Positions 8,339 to 17,055 are shown, counted from the first letter of the stretch. The stretch is DNA of 64,000 nt from Ferrimonas pelagia (GCF_039543565.1 NZ_BAABJZ010000006.1:1-64000); one strand, 5' to 3'. Numbers and translations are program-made. The notes: generated from the letters alone by a model not told the origin.

Positions 8339-9337
8339 CTATTCCAGGGTTACGTTGATGGTGACGTGACGGTCGGGCCGGTTTGCTTCCGGTTTGGCGC
8401 CACGCTCGCCTAAGGTACCGGTCTTCATCCGAGCGGGGTCGATCTGCCAGTCGTGATGAAGGGCTTGTTTGACGCTGTCGGCCCGGCGCTCGCCCAGCTT
8501 TATATTGTAGTCGTTGCTGCCCGTCCCATCGGTATGGCCCATTATCTGGGCTTGGGCGTCGGGCTGCTCCTGCATGAAACGGCCGATCGCCTTGAGTTTG
8601 TCTCGCTCTTCACCGCTGAGCTCGGCGGAGTCGAAGGCGAAGTAGACGGTGGTGGCGGGTGGGATCACCACCGGCTCGGGCAGTTGCACCGGCGGAGGCG
8701 GGGTGGCCGGTTTGGCGGGGGCCACGACAGGGGCGACGGCCGCAGCGGCGACCGGTGCTGGGCTGGCGCCAAAGTGGTAGCTCAATTGTAGGCCCCAGTA
8801 GTTGGCTTCGACGGGGGAGAACTGCTCGGTGACCTCCATATCATGGAAGTGGCGAAAGCGGACACCCAGTTGCAGTTGCTGATTGACCCGATAGTCCAGG
8901 CCGGCGCCGAGGTAGGGATCGATCTCATCATCGCTGAAGCTGCCTGCGGCATTGCGGATCTTTAAATCGTGCCAGAAGCCGCCGGCTTCGGCGACAACAA
9001 ACAGGTTGTCCATCAGTGGCGCACGACCGGTTAATGCCAGCCGAACACCACTGCCGTCTGTGGTGCGACTCAGTGCTTGGCTATCCCAGCGGCTCTTACC
9101 CAGATCGGTATAGCCCAGCTCGACGCCGATAAAGCGGGAAAATTGCCAGCCGCCAAACAGGTCCCAGGCAAAATCGGTGTCGTCACATTGAGCGGCGGTG
9201 ACGCTGGCGGGGCAGGTGCCATTCCAGTTGCTTTGGCCAAAGCCGACACCGGCATACCAAGGGGCGGTGTCGTCGGCACTGGCAAGGGGAAAAACGAGGG
9301 TGGCCATTAAGGCGGTCGCGCAGGCATTCAATTTCAT
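8339..9337 (-). CDS. OmpA family outer-membrane protein
   Basis: A 332-aa protein with a signal peptide (cleavage near Ala-Ser-Ala at about residue 21), an N-terminal eight-strand OmpA-type barrel (about 22-190), a Pro/Ala-rich hinge (about 195-225) and a C-terminal OmpA/MotB peptidoglycan-binding domain (about 228-332). The last has 'YFAFDSAELSGEERDKL' and 'GHTDGTGSNDYNIKLGERRAD', which hold the Asp and Arg that bind diaminopimelate. It likely anchors the outer membrane to the cell wall. ATG 9337 has GGGAG upstream. Stand-alone gene with its own terminator. Confidence 0.92.
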   Translation of the reverse strand: MKLNACATALMATLVFPLASADDTAPWYAGVGFGQSNWNGTCPASVTAAQCDDTDFAWDLFGGWQFSRFIGVELGYTDLGKSRWDSQALSRTTDGSGVRLALTGRAPLMDNLFVVAEAGGFWHDLKIRNAAGSFSDDEIDPYLGAGLDYRVNQQLQLGVRFRHFHDMEVTEQFSPVEANYWGLQLSYHFGASPAPVAAAAVAPVVAPAKPATPPPPVQLPEPVVIPPATTVYFAFDSAELSGEERDKLKAIGRFMQEQPDAQAQIMGHTDGTGSNDYNIKLGERRADSVKQALHHDWQIDPARMKTGTLGERGAKPEANRPDRHVTINVTLE

Positions 9338-9581
9338 TGTCTCTACTCCCTGAAGTTGTTAGGCGGCATTTGTCTCAGGTTGCCGTCTGACTAAAGCGTA
9401 GATGCTGGCAGGTCGGTCGCCAGTTGAATGCTGTACTGCCGTATGTTTCTTTTTTTTGTGTGGTTGTTTCCCTGGTTGGGATTGAGTGTGGCCAGTTTGT
9501 GATTTTGGGTGTCAAACGTTTTGGGGGGTTGTGTTGAGCTGGGGTGTTTTAGGGGGTGGTTTTGTTATTGGCGTGATTTGC

Positions 9582-9597
9582 TGTGATGTAGATCATG
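9582..9597 (+). promoter_or_regulatory. Candidate CRP-binding site
   Basis: TGTGATGTAGATCATG matches TGTGA-N6-TCACA fully in the left half and at three of five bases in the right. It lies about 25 bp upstream of TATGCT (9615-9620), a spacing that would suit class II activation of the symporter gene. Confidence 0.4.
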
Positions 9598-9745
9598 CGC
9601 GATTTAAAAATTTCTATGCTAATGTGCCGCCCTGTTGCCGGCATGAGTGACTAAGAATTTGGTCGCGAACTAGAACAATATTGCGATAAATGGCCGGTAA
9701 CTGCCCAGGAAGGGCCACGTTTGGTAATGGAAGTTGATACTCAGC

Positions 9746-9781
9746 CACTTAAGGAATGGCGTAAACGCAATTCCTTAAGTG
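9746..9781. promoter_or_regulatory. 36-bp near-perfect palindrome in the symporter leader
   Basis: CACTTAAGGAAT (9746-9757) is an exact reverse complement of ATTCCTTAAGTG (9770-9781), with GCG/CGC extending the stem after one mismatch. It ends 21 bp before the ATG. There is no T-tract, so it is not a standard terminator; it may be an mRNA hairpin controlling expression or an operator. Confidence 0.6.
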
Positions 9782-9802
9782 CCCTAAAGAAGAACTGACA
9801 AT

Positions 9803-11251
9803 ATGCTAGAAGCTATTTTTGCGCCTATCGAAGCCGTCATCGACGCAATGAACGGACTGCTGTGGGGCAGTTTGTTGATCTATGTGTTGGTTGCAGCCGG
9901 TGTGCTGTTTACCGTTCTGACTGGTTTCATCCAGTTCCGTCGCTTCGGTCACGGCGTTAAGCTGGTAAAGGAAGGCCGTAACACCACCGACGGGATCTCC
10001 TCGTTCCAGGTATTTTGTACCTCGATGGCGGCCCGTGTGGGTACCGGTAACATGGCGGGTGTGGCTGTGGCCATCACCGTCGGTGGCGCTGGCGCCATCT
10101 TCTGGATGTGGTTGATCGCCCTGCTGGGTATGGCGACCGCCTTTATTGAGTCGACCTTGGCTCAGGTTTACAAAGTGAAAGGCGACGACGGGATCTACCG
10201 CGGTGGCCCGGCTTACTACATGGAGCAAGGCCTGGGTAAGCGCTGGATGGGCTCCCTGTTCTCCGTACTGCTGATCATCGCGTTTGGTTTTGCCTTTAAC
10301 GCGGCGCAGTCCAACACCATCGCCGACGCAGTAAACACCGCGATGGGGATCGACAAAGCCATCTTGGGCTTGCTGATCGTTGCTGCGACCGGTTACATCA
10401 TCTTCGGTGGCCTGAAGAAGGTGGCCAAGGCTTCTGAGCTGATCGTGCCTGTGATGGCGGCTCTATACCTGCTGCTGGCGGTGATTGTTCTGGTGATGAA
10501 CATCACTGAGGTGCCTGCGGCACTGGCGTTGATCTTCAAGTCTGCCTTCGGTCTGCAAGAAGCCGCTGGCGGCGCCATGGGCGCGATCGCTGCGGGTATC
10601 GCCCGTGGTCTGTTCTCCAACGAAGCGGGTATGGGCTCTGCGGCCAACATCGCTGCGTCCGCCACGCCGAACCCGAACCACCCTGCGTCTCAGGGCTTTG
10701 TTCAGATGATCGGTGTGTTTGTGGATACGCTGGTTATTTGTACCGCGTCTGCGGCCATCATCCTGCTGTCCGGCGTGCTGGACGATCCACAGGGTCAAGG
10801 CGGTATCGGTCTGCTGCAGATGGCGCTGACCAATGAGCTGGGTGCTTGGGCGTCCTTCTTCCTGGCCTTCGCCATCATCCTGTTCTGCTTTAGCTCCATC
10901 ATTGCGAACTACAGCTACGCAGAAACCAACATCAAGTTCCTGACCAAGAGCAAGGCAGTTCTGACCGGCTTCCGCATCGCGGTATTGGCCATGGTGATGG
11001 CAGGCTCTGTCGCCTCCCTGAACCTGGTATGGAACTTTGCTGACGTGTCCATGGGCCTGATGGCGCTGGTAAACATTGCGGCGCTGGTGATGCTGTCTAA
11101 GGTGGCCATTGCGGTCATCAAGGACTACGAAGCTCAGCTGGAAGCGGGTGAAACCCCAGAGTTCAACGCGGGTACCGTGGCGGCGCTGGAAGCTCAGCTG
11201 CACTGCGATACTTGGAAAGACGCGGCAACCAAGCCGGTTTCCGAGCGTTGA
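9803..11251 (+). CDS. Sodium:alanine/glycine symporter (AGCS family)
   Basis: Inner-membrane Na+-coupled importer of alanine or glycine. The 482-aa protein has about ten hydrophobic segments and the family patterns 'GTGNMAGVAVAITVGGAGAIFWMW', 'GGPAYYMEQGLG', 'ARGLFSNEAGMGSA' and 'CFSSIIANYSYAE' (positions about 77-100, 133-145, 266-280, 358-372). Length fits the family. Codon choice is strongly biased towards common codons, suggesting high expression. The gene is single, with a strong terminator after it and a structured leader before it. Confidence 0.92.
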   Translation: MLEAIFAPIEAVIDAMNGLLWGSLLIYVLVAAGVLFTVLTGFIQFRRFGHGVKLVKEGRNTTDGISSFQVFCTSMAARVGTGNMAGVAVAITVGGAGAIFWMWLIALLGMATAFIESTLAQVYKVKGDDGIYRGGPAYYMEQGLGKRWMGSLFSVLLIIAFGFAFNAAQSNTIADAVNTAMGIDKAILGLLIVAATGYIIFGGLKKVAKASELIVPVMAALYLLLAVIVLVMNITEVPAALALIFKSAFGLQEAAGGAMGAIAAGIARGLFSNEAGMGSAANIAASATPNPNHPASQGFVQMIGVFVDTLVICTASAAIILLSGVLDDPQGQGGIGLLQMALTNELGAWASFFLAFAIILFCFSSIIANYSYAETNIKFLTKSKAVLTGFRIAVLAMVMAGSVASLNLVWNFADVSMGLMALVNIAALVMLSKVAIAVIKDYEAQLEAGETPEFNAGTVAALEAQLHCDTWKDAATKPVSER

Positions 11252-11301
11252 TCCTGATATGCCAAGGTTCGCGATGAATTAGCGAACAGGGCAATCGAAG
11301 G

Positions 11302-11336
11302 CCGCGCCACTCGTTACCGAGTGGCGCGGTTTTTTT
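11302..11336 (+). terminator. Intrinsic terminator of the symporter gene
   Basis: CCGCGCCACTCG (11302-11313) pairs with CGAGTGGCGCGG (11318-11329) around a TTAC loop, followed by T7. Confidence 0.92.
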
Positions 11337-11396
11337 GTGTCTGTGCCACTGATATATTGAGGCTTCATTCGATGTAACCCTTGCAAGGAGCTGTGT

Positions 11397-12173
11397 ATGT
11401 TGGCGGTGATCTCCCCGGCGAAGAATTTGGATTTTGAGACGCCGGCGCACGTCGATGCGTATACTCAGCCCGCCTTATTGGCCGATGCCGAAGCGCTGAT
11501 GACGACGTGTCGCCAATTGACCCCGGCGGATCTGGCCAGCTTGATGAAGTTGTCGGATAAGCTGGCGGGGCTCAATGCCGCGCGCTTTGCCCAGTGGCAG
11601 CCCCCTTTTGCGCCGGATAATGCTAAGCAGGCGGTATTGGCCTTTAACGGCGATGTCTATGCCGGCCTGGACGCGGCCACACTGACGCCGGAGCAATTAG
11701 CCTATGCTCAGCAGCACTTGGCCATCTTGTCGGGCCTGTATGGGCTACTTAGGCCGCTGGATCTGATCCAGGCGTATCGGTTGGAGATGGGCACCAAGCT
11801 GGCCAATGGGCGCGGTAAGGATCTCTACAGCTTCTGGGGCAGCATCATCACCGAGGCGCTCAATCAGGCGCTGGCGGCGCAGGGCGACAATGTGGTGATC
11901 AATCTGGCCTCCAATGAGTACTTCAAGGCAGTGAAGAAGCGTGAGTTGGAAGGGCGGGTCATCACCCCGGTGTTTAAGGATGCCAAGAACGGTCAGTACA
12001 AGATCATCAGCTTCTACGCCAAGAAGGCCCGTGGCCTGATGGCGCGCTTCATCATTGAGCAGCAGCCCCAGTCACCCAAAGCGCTGGAGGCGTTCGATGC
12101 CGCAGGGTATCGCTTCTCTGAGGCGGACTCGACCGAGGACACCTTGGTGTTTTTGCGCGAAGAGCAGCGCTGA
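11397..12173 (+). CDS. yaaA: Peroxide stress protein YaaA
   Basis: Cytoplasmic DUF328/UPF0246 protein that, in E. coli, lowers free iron and protects DNA during peroxide stress. The 258-aa length is as expected. Family features: 'ISPAKNLDF' at the start, 'FNGDVYAGLDA', 'LSGLYGLLRPLD', 'YRLEMGTKLA' and 'KKARGLMARFII'. ATG 11397 follows AAGGAG. The next gene starts 13 bp downstream, so the two may be co-transcribed. Confidence 0.94.
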   Translation: MLAVISPAKNLDFETPAHVDAYTQPALLADAEALMTTCRQLTPADLASLMKLSDKLAGLNAARFAQWQPPFAPDNAKQAVLAFNGDVYAGLDAATLTPEQLAYAQQHLAILSGLYGLLRPLDLIQAYRLEMGTKLANGRGKDLYSFWGSIITEALNQALAAQGDNVVINLASNEYFKAVKKRELEGRVITPVFKDAKNGQYKIISFYAKKARGLMARFIIEQQPQSPKALEAFDAAGYRFSEADSTEDTLVFLREEQR

Positions 12174-12186
12174 GTTTGATGGCGTC

Positions 12187-12567
12187 ATGGACGCCTATTG
12201 GGTGTTGGAGCGCCTGACATTAGCGGCGCTCTCCAAGCCGGCGGGCTGCCCTCTCTCTCCCCAGCGGTACCGGGCCTCGTTGGCGCAGGCGAACGCGGCC
12301 CGGTGCCTGTTTGATGTCTGGCGCGATGGGCAGTTGCATGGCGATGCCACGCTCACGGGGCGCAATGGTTTGTTGATGTTTGTTACCCATCCTGAGCTGC
12401 GCAACAGAGCCACATTGAGGGCTTTGTTTGGTCCGCTCATCCGTCATCTTGAACGATCTGATGGCCGAGCTCTGAGCAGCCACGTTGTTAGGGCGAATGC
12501 GCTGTCGCTGGCGTTCTCCCGCAAACGGTGGGTTCAGGTGGTGCGACAAAGCACCGGCGGGATCTGA
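12187..12567 (+). CDS. Hypothetical protein, possible divergent acetyltransferase fold
   Basis: A 126-aa ORF from ATG 12187, 13 bp after yaaA. The second half ('LLMFVTHPELRNRATLRALFGPLIRHL', about residues 62-88) looks like the beta4-alpha3 core of a GNAT fold, but the acetyl-CoA loop (Q/R-x-x-G-x-G/A) is not recognisable, so catalysis is doubtful. The same reading frame is open further upstream inside yaaA; I take the first ATG after the yaaA stop. The next gene is a clear GNAT. There is no strong ribosome site, and coupling to yaaA is likely if it is translated. Confidence 0.5.
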   Translation: MDAYWVLERLTLAALSKPAGCPLSPQRYRASLAQANAARCLFDVWRDGQLHGDATLTGRNGLLMFVTHPELRNRATLRALFGPLIRHLERSDGRALSSHVVRANALSLAFSRKRWVQVVRQSTGGI

Positions 12568-12743
12568 GCTGTGCTTGGATCTGCCCAGCGAAGCGGCACA
12601 GCGGGCCCACCCATGGGCCGGCTAAGGCGGTGTTTGAACTCTCTGCTTTGTGGCCAGGTGCTGTGGCGCTATAAAGCCAGCCGCCACAGAGGTTGTCTCT
12701 TTGACTACACTGGGCAAATTAGGGTGTTTGGGCGGGATCTGCG

Positions 12744-13232
12744 ATGAATGTTGAGTTGCGATTGCTGCGGGATGAGGACTGGCAACAGGTGATGTTGCTG
12801 CAGGCTGAGGTCTATGGTGCGGCATTTACTGAGCCTTTGACTGTGTTAAAGGATAAGCAACGGCTGGGGCCGCAGAGCTGCTGGGGCATGTGGCTGGATG
12901 AGCGGATGGTGGGTTACTGTTTGGCGCATCCGTGGCAGGCGTCGGCACCACCGCCGCTGGGTCAGATGGGGCTGCGCGAGACAAATGTTGAGTGGCTGAT
13001 GTATCTGCATGACATGGCGGTCGGTCGGGCAGCCCAAGGGCAGGGGCTCGCGGCTTCTGTGCTGAAAGCTCTGGCGGAGTATGCACGGCAGGAGGGTTAT
13101 ACGCGTATGGCTCTGGTTGCTGTACAGGGCGCCAGTGCGTACTGGCAGCGGCAGGGGTTTGAGCAGATGATGAGCCAAAAGTCCTTAAAGGAATATGGGG
13201 ATGACGCCTGTTATATGGTCAAGGCGCTCTGA
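12744..13232 (+). CDS. GNAT family N-acetyltransferase
   Basis: A 162-aa single-domain acetyltransferase. The acetyl-CoA binding motif A is 'LHDMAVGRAAQGQGLAASVLKALAEYA' (about residues 90-116, with Gln-Gly-Gln-Gly-Leu-Ala), followed by motif B 'ALVAVQGASAYWQRQGF' (about 126-142), where the Tyr is the usual general acid. Substrate is unknown. Start ATG 12744 follows GGGCGGGATCTGCG. A terminator follows. Confidence 0.85.
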   Translation: MNVELRLLRDEDWQQVMLLQAEVYGAAFTEPLTVLKDKQRLGPQSCWGMWLDERMVGYCLAHPWQASAPPPLGQMGLRETNVEWLMYLHDMAVGRAAQGQGLAASVLKALAEYARQEGYTRMALVAVQGASAYWQRQGFEQMMSQKSLKEYGDDACYMVKAL

Positions 13233-13259
13233 CGCTGTGCTCGTTGCTAGCTGAACAAT

Positions 13260-13283
13260 ACGCCGGCATTGCGCCGGCGTTTT
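13260..13283 (+). terminator. Intrinsic terminator of the GNAT gene
   Basis: ACGCCGGC (13260-13267) pairs with GCCGGCGT (13273-13280), followed by TTT and then a run of TTTTGGG repeats that extends to about 13310. Confidence 0.75.
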
Positions 13284-13308
13284 GGGTTTTGGGTTTTGGA
13301 TTTTGGGT

Positions 13309-14703
13309 TTATTGGCTTGGCAGCGGGATGGGGCGCAGCTCGGTTTCGGCGTTGGCCATCAGCCAGGCAAACAGGGTGTAGACTGCGGCGCTTTGCTGGA
13401 TCGCCTCAGGCTTGATCTTATCCAGGGTGTCATCCGGGGTGTGGTGGTAATCGAAGTAGTCGGTGCCATCCATCGCCAGACCCGCGACCGGCACGCCGAG
13501 CACGGGCAGCACAGAGACGTCTGGGCCGCCCCAGCTGGCGTTGTGACCGCGTTCCACCCCCAGTGGCGCTAACTGTTCGGTCAATAGGGTAAAGGCGCTG
13601 AGGGCGCTGTCATTGACGCGTGAGTCGATACGATAGATGGGGCCAGCGCCAAAATCCGCTTCGGCCGCGATGTAGTGGTTGTCCAGGGTGTCTTTGTGCC
13701 GGTCTCGATAGGCTTTGGCGCCGATCAGGCCGATCTCTTCGGCGGCATACAGCACGACGCGCAGGGTGCGTTGTGGCCGGCGCTCCAGCGCCAGGATGTG
13801 CTGAGCTGCGGCGGTGACGATCCCGACGCCGGCGCCGTCGTCCAGTGCGCCGGTGCCTTCATCCCAGGAATCGAGATGGGCGCCGATCAGCACGATCTCA
13901 TCGGCCTTGCTGCTGCCGTGGATCTCGCCGATCACGTTGTAGGAGGTGGCGACGCCGTGATCGAGCGTATCCAACTCCAGCTTCACCTGAATGTCGGACT
14001 GCAGCGCCAGCATGCGGGTCAGTTGATCGGCGTCGGGGCCGGACAGGGCGACGGCGGGGATCTTGGTGACGCCGTCGACGTAGCGCATGACGCCGGTATG
14101 GGCAAAGCGATGGCCGCTGGTACTAACGCTGCGCAGCAGCAGGCCCACGGCCCCTTTCTGCGCGGCTGCGACGGCGCCCCGGCCGCGCGCTTTGACCACG
14201 GGGCCGTAGCCACGGCCATCTTTGAAACGCGCCATTTTATGATCGATAAAGACGAATTTGCCTTTGACGGCGGCGGGATCGGCCGCTTCCAGATCGGCCA
14301 GGGTGGCAAAGCGGATAATGGCCGCTTCGAGCCCGCCGTCGGGCGTGGCGATGGAGTTGCCTAGTGCGGTGATCACCAGAGGTTGGGGAAAGGGCAGGGT
14401 GATCCGCGCATCGGCAAAGCCGCGCTCCCAGTGGGGCACTTCGACGGGCTCCAGCCGAACAGAATCAAAGCCCATGGCTTCAAAGCGTGCCTTGGCCCAA
14501 TCGACGGCCCGTTGATCGGCGTGGGTTCCGGGCAGGCGGGGGCCGATCTCGGTGGTGAGGCTTTCCACCACGCGATAGGCGTGATCGCTCTGCATGGCGT
14601 GCTGACGCAGGTTATCTGCGTGGCTGAGGGTGAGCTCGGAGAAGGGGGCCGCGGTGAGCGACAGGGGCAGCGCCAACACGAGGGCGGCAAGGGAGCGCTT
14701 CAT
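13309..14703 (-). CDS. M28 family secreted aminopeptidase
   Basis: A 464-aa zinc peptidase with a signal peptide (cleavage after about residue 18, Leu-Thr-Ala-Ala). A PA (protease-associated) domain lies at about 125-245, and the M28 catalytic domain at about 255-440. The two-zinc ligands and catalytic residues can be seen: 'GAHLDSWDEGTGALDDGAG', 'AAEEIGLIGA' (general-base Glu), 'AEADFGAG' and 'DYHHTPDDT'. It is similar to carboxypeptidase-Q or plasma glutamate carboxypeptidase types and is probably periplasmic or exported to degrade peptides. ATG 14703 has AGGA upstream. Confidence 0.9.
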   Translation of the reverse strand: MKRSLAALVLALPLSLTAAPFSELTLSHADNLRQHAMQSDHAYRVVESLTTEIGPRLPGTHADQRAVDWAKARFEAMGFDSVRLEPVEVPHWERGFADARITLPFPQPLVITALGNSIATPDGGLEAAIIRFATLADLEAADPAAVKGKFVFIDHKMARFKDGRGYGPVVKARGRGAVAAAQKGAVGLLLRSVSTSGHRFAHTGVMRYVDGVTKIPAVALSGPDADQLTRMLALQSDIQVKLELDTLDHGVATSYNVIGEIHGSSKADEIVLIGAHLDSWDEGTGALDDGAGVGIVTAAAQHILALERRPQRTLRVVLYAAEEIGLIGAKAYRDRHKDTLDNHYIAAEADFGAGPIYRIDSRVNDSALSAFTLLTEQLAPLGVERGHNASWGGPDVSVLPVLGVPVAGLAMDGTDYFDYHHTPDDTLDKIKPEAIQQSAAVYTLFAWLMANAETELRPIPLPSQ

Positions 14704-14856
14704 GAAACATCCTGTTGTTATTGTGATCCAGATCGTGGGCTACTGTAACAGGAAGGTGGGCGTTGCTTAAGCGATGAGCGGGCTCTGGGACCGCGAGCGG
14801 GGGCGAAAAAGGGTAAGGGGTTGTAAAAGAGGGCGGCGGCGGTGAAAAACAGGCAT

Positions 14857-14884
14857 AAAAAAACCGACCCGAGGGTCGGTTTTT
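14857..14884 (-). terminator. Terminator of rpsT
   Basis: AAAAAAACCGACCC (14857-14870) pairs with GGGTCGGTTTTT (14873-14884). In minus orientation it lies 21 bp after the rpsT stop; it can work in both directions. Confidence 0.9.
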
Positions 14885-14905
14885 ACAATTGCGTTCAAAG
14901 CGCTA

Positions 14906-15166
14906 TTACAGAGCTTTGATTTGCGCAGCCAAGCGGCTCTTATGACGAGCAGCTTTGTTCTTGTGGATCAGGCCTTTGGTGGCCATGCGATCCAGGATAG
15001 GCTGGGCAGCTTGGAAAGCTTCGGTAGCTACAGCTTTGTCGCCAGTGGCGATAGCAGCAATTACTTTTTTGGTCAGGGTGCGCATCATGGAGCGACGGGA
15101 AGCGTTGTGCTGACGACGCTTCTCACTCTGGATGGCACGCTTCTTAGCAGACTTGATGTTAGCCAA
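14906..15166 (-). CDS. rpsT: 30S ribosomal protein S20
   Basis: An 86-aa ribosomal protein that binds 16S rRNA ('ANIKSAKKRAIQSEKRR' at the start, 'GLIHKNKAARHKSRL' near the end). The start is a TTG at 15164-15166, seven bases after AGGAG and directly before Ala-Asn-Ile-Lys, as in E. coli, where rpsT also uses UUG. An upstream in-frame TTG at 15172 is too near the ribosome site. In E. coli the UUG start is part of S20 autoregulation; the same may be true here. It has its own promoter and terminator. Confidence 0.97.
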   Translation of the reverse strand: MANIKSAKKRAIQSEKRRQHNASRRSMMRTLTKKVIAAIATGDKAVATEAFQAAQPILDRMATKGLIHKNKAARHKSRLAAQIKAL

Positions 15167-15214
15167 GTGCAAACTCCTAAAAACGGTGCAGTCTGGATTC
15201 TTACAAGGGTCGCG

Positions 15215-15243
15215 AATTTACTTAGTTAAGCTCAGTTTGTCAA
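15215..15243 (-). promoter_or_regulatory. rpsT promoter
   Basis: On the minus strand TTGACA (15243-15238) is followed after 17 bp by TAAATT (15220-15215). This gives a perfect -35, a fair -10 and a short leader of about 40 nt to the UUG start. Confidence 0.65.
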
Positions 15244-15263
15244 CGACGACGAGCAAATAAGCG

Positions 15264-15376
15264 CCAGTTCTACGAACTGGAGACCAAATTTGGCCTTTCA
15301 CAACCCTTCTAGTTTAAGATGGTGCGAAATTCTAGCAGCATTCCCGCCTCGGTGACAGACCGTCGGGTTTTTTTTT
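15264..15376 (+). ncRNA. Candidate small RNA or attenuator upstream of murJ
   Basis: No gene lies to the left on the plus strand, yet a terminator-like structure is present: CCCG-CGGT pairs with ACCG-CGGG (15343-15367, with a small internal loop) and is followed by T9 (15368-15376). Upstream, CCAGTTC-TAC-GAACTGG (15264-15280) forms a perfect 7-bp hairpin. Together they look like a short transcript of about 110-130 nt, or a leader attenuator of murJ, whose TTG start is at 15438. Confidence 0.4.
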
Positions 15377-15437
15377 GCAGTCCAGTCTTCAATGAGACGG
15401 GTTTGACCCGTCCACTTTGTCATTATCAGGGTAACTT

Positions 15438-16994
15438 TTGAGCAAAAAACTGATCCGCTCCGGGATGATAGTCAGTGCCATGACGCTGATCTCCCGGGTT
15501 TTAGGCTTGTTGCGCGACGTTGTGGTGGCCAACTTGATGGGAGCCGGCGCCGCCGCCGATGTTTTTTTCCTGGCCAACAAGATCCCCAACTTTCTGCGTC
15601 GGCTGTTTGCTGAGGGGGCGTTTGCCCAAGCCTTTGTACCTGTGCTGACTGAGTACCAGCAGAAACAGGATCACACCGAGGTGCAGCAGTTGATCGCGCG
15701 GGTCAGTGGTACCTTGGGGTTGATTGTCACCGGGGTGACCTTATTGGGGGTCATTGGCTCCCCGGTTCTGGCGGCGCTGTTTGGCACTGGCTGGTTTGTG
15801 GCCTATTTAGGCGGCGAGCCGGAAGGGGAGAAATTTCTGCTGGCCGCGCTGATGTTGAAGATCACCTTCCCCTATCTGTGGTTTATCACCTTTACCGCAC
15901 TGGCCGGGGCGATCCTCAATACCTTGGGCCGCTTCGCCGTGGCGGCGTTTACCCCGGTGTTTTTGAACATCGCCATTATTGCCTGTGCGTTGTGGTTGTC
16001 GCCGCAGTTGGCGCAGCCTGAGTTGGGCTTGGCCTGGGGCGTGTTCCTGGGGGGGATGATCCAGTTTCTGTTTCAGATCCCGTTTTTGCTGCAGACCCAT
16101 ACCTTGGTGCGCCCGCGTTGGGGCTGGCATCATCCCGGCGTGACCAAGATCCGCACCTTAATGATCCCGGCGATGTTCGGTGTGTCGGTCAGCCAGATCA
16201 ACCTGCTGTTTGACACCTTTATTGCCAGTTTCTTGATGACCGGCTCCATCAGTTGGCTCTATTACTCTGATCGCTTACTGGAGTTTCCGCTGGGCTTGTT
16301 TGGTATTGCGATAGCCACGGTGATCCTGCCTGCGCTGTCCCGTCGCCACGCCAATGATGATCCGACCCAGTTTGCCAGCACCCTGGACTGGGGGGTGCGC
16401 TCGGTGCTGCTGGTGGGCATTCCGGCCATGTTGGGCCTGATGGTGTTGGCGCAACCGATGTTGATGGTGCTGTTTATGCGCGGTGCCTTTAGCCTGGCGG
16501 ACACGCAAATGGCGGCGATGAGTTTGCTGGCTTACGCTTCTGGCCTGCTCAGCTTTATGTTGGTGAAGGTGTTGGCACCGGGTTATTTCGCCCGGCAGGA
16601 TACCAAAACGCCGGTGCGCTACGGCATCATCGCGATGGTGGCGAACATGGGCTTTAATGTGGTGTTGGCGATCCCGTTTGGTTATGTCGGCTTAGCGCTG
16701 GCGACCTCCGCGTCCGCGACGCTCAATGCCTTCCTGCTGTATCGCGGCTTGCGGACGCAGCAGGTATTTCGCTTAGCGCCCAGCAGTCGGGTGATGATCA
16801 TCAAGATGGCGTTGGCCGGCGTGGCAATGGCCGCCAGTTTATTGTGGTTGTGTCCCGACGAGGCGCAGTGGCTGGCTTGGTCGCTGCCTCAGCAGGTTGT
16901 CAATCTCTTTGGTTTCATTGGCTTAGGGGCCTTAGTCTATCTGCTGACGCTGCTGGCTCTGGGGATCCGACCGGGCCAATTAAAGAGCGCATGA
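15438..16994 (+). CDS. murJ: Lipid II flippase MurJ
   Basis: Moves lipid II across the inner membrane for peptidoglycan synthesis. The 518-aa protein of the MVF/MOP superfamily has about 14 membrane helices and the family patterns 'SRVLGLLRDVVVANLMGAG' (residues about 18-36), 'FFLANKIPNFLRRLFAEGAFAQAFVPV' and 'PALSRRHANDD'. Start is TTG 15438 with AGGGT upstream, giving MSKKLIRSGM, the common N-terminus of relatives. ribF follows in the usual order. Confidence 0.96.
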   Translation: MSKKLIRSGMIVSAMTLISRVLGLLRDVVVANLMGAGAAADVFFLANKIPNFLRRLFAEGAFAQAFVPVLTEYQQKQDHTEVQQLIARVSGTLGLIVTGVTLLGVIGSPVLAALFGTGWFVAYLGGEPEGEKFLLAALMLKITFPYLWFITFTALAGAILNTLGRFAVAAFTPVFLNIAIIACALWLSPQLAQPELGLAWGVFLGGMIQFLFQIPFLLQTHTLVRPRWGWHHPGVTKIRTLMIPAMFGVSVSQINLLFDTFIASFLMTGSISWLYYSDRLLEFPLGLFGIAIATVILPALSRRHANDDPTQFASTLDWGVRSVLLVGIPAMLGLMVLAQPMLMVLFMRGAFSLADTQMAAMSLLAYASGLLSFMLVKVLAPGYFARQDTKTPVRYGIIAMVANMGFNVVLAIPFGYVGLALATSASATLNAFLLYRGLRTQQVFRLAPSSRVMIIKMALAGVAMAASLLWLCPDEAQWLAWSLPQQVVNLFGFIGLGALVYLLTLLALGIRPGQLKSA

Positions 16995-17055
16995 AACTGC
17001 CCCTCAGCTGGGGTATAATCCGGCGATTTTCAATGCAAAGACGGGCTGTTGATCC

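Larger units (their letters stand above)
9338..9802 (+). promoter_or_regulatory. 465-bp intergenic region ahead of the AGCS symporter
   Basis: Divergent upstream region of the OmpA-like and symporter genes. I see no ORF. It contains a CRP-like site near 9590, an AT-rich stretch with a TATGCT candidate -10 at 9615-9620, and a 36-bp palindrome just ahead of the symporter. The implied symporter leader is about 175 nt. Confidence 0.5.

Noticed and set aside
9600..9802. Glycine riboswitch ahead of the AGCS symporter
   Set aside because: Riboswitches occur upstream of such genes, but the conserved glycine-aptamer core segments are absent; only a palindrome is seen.
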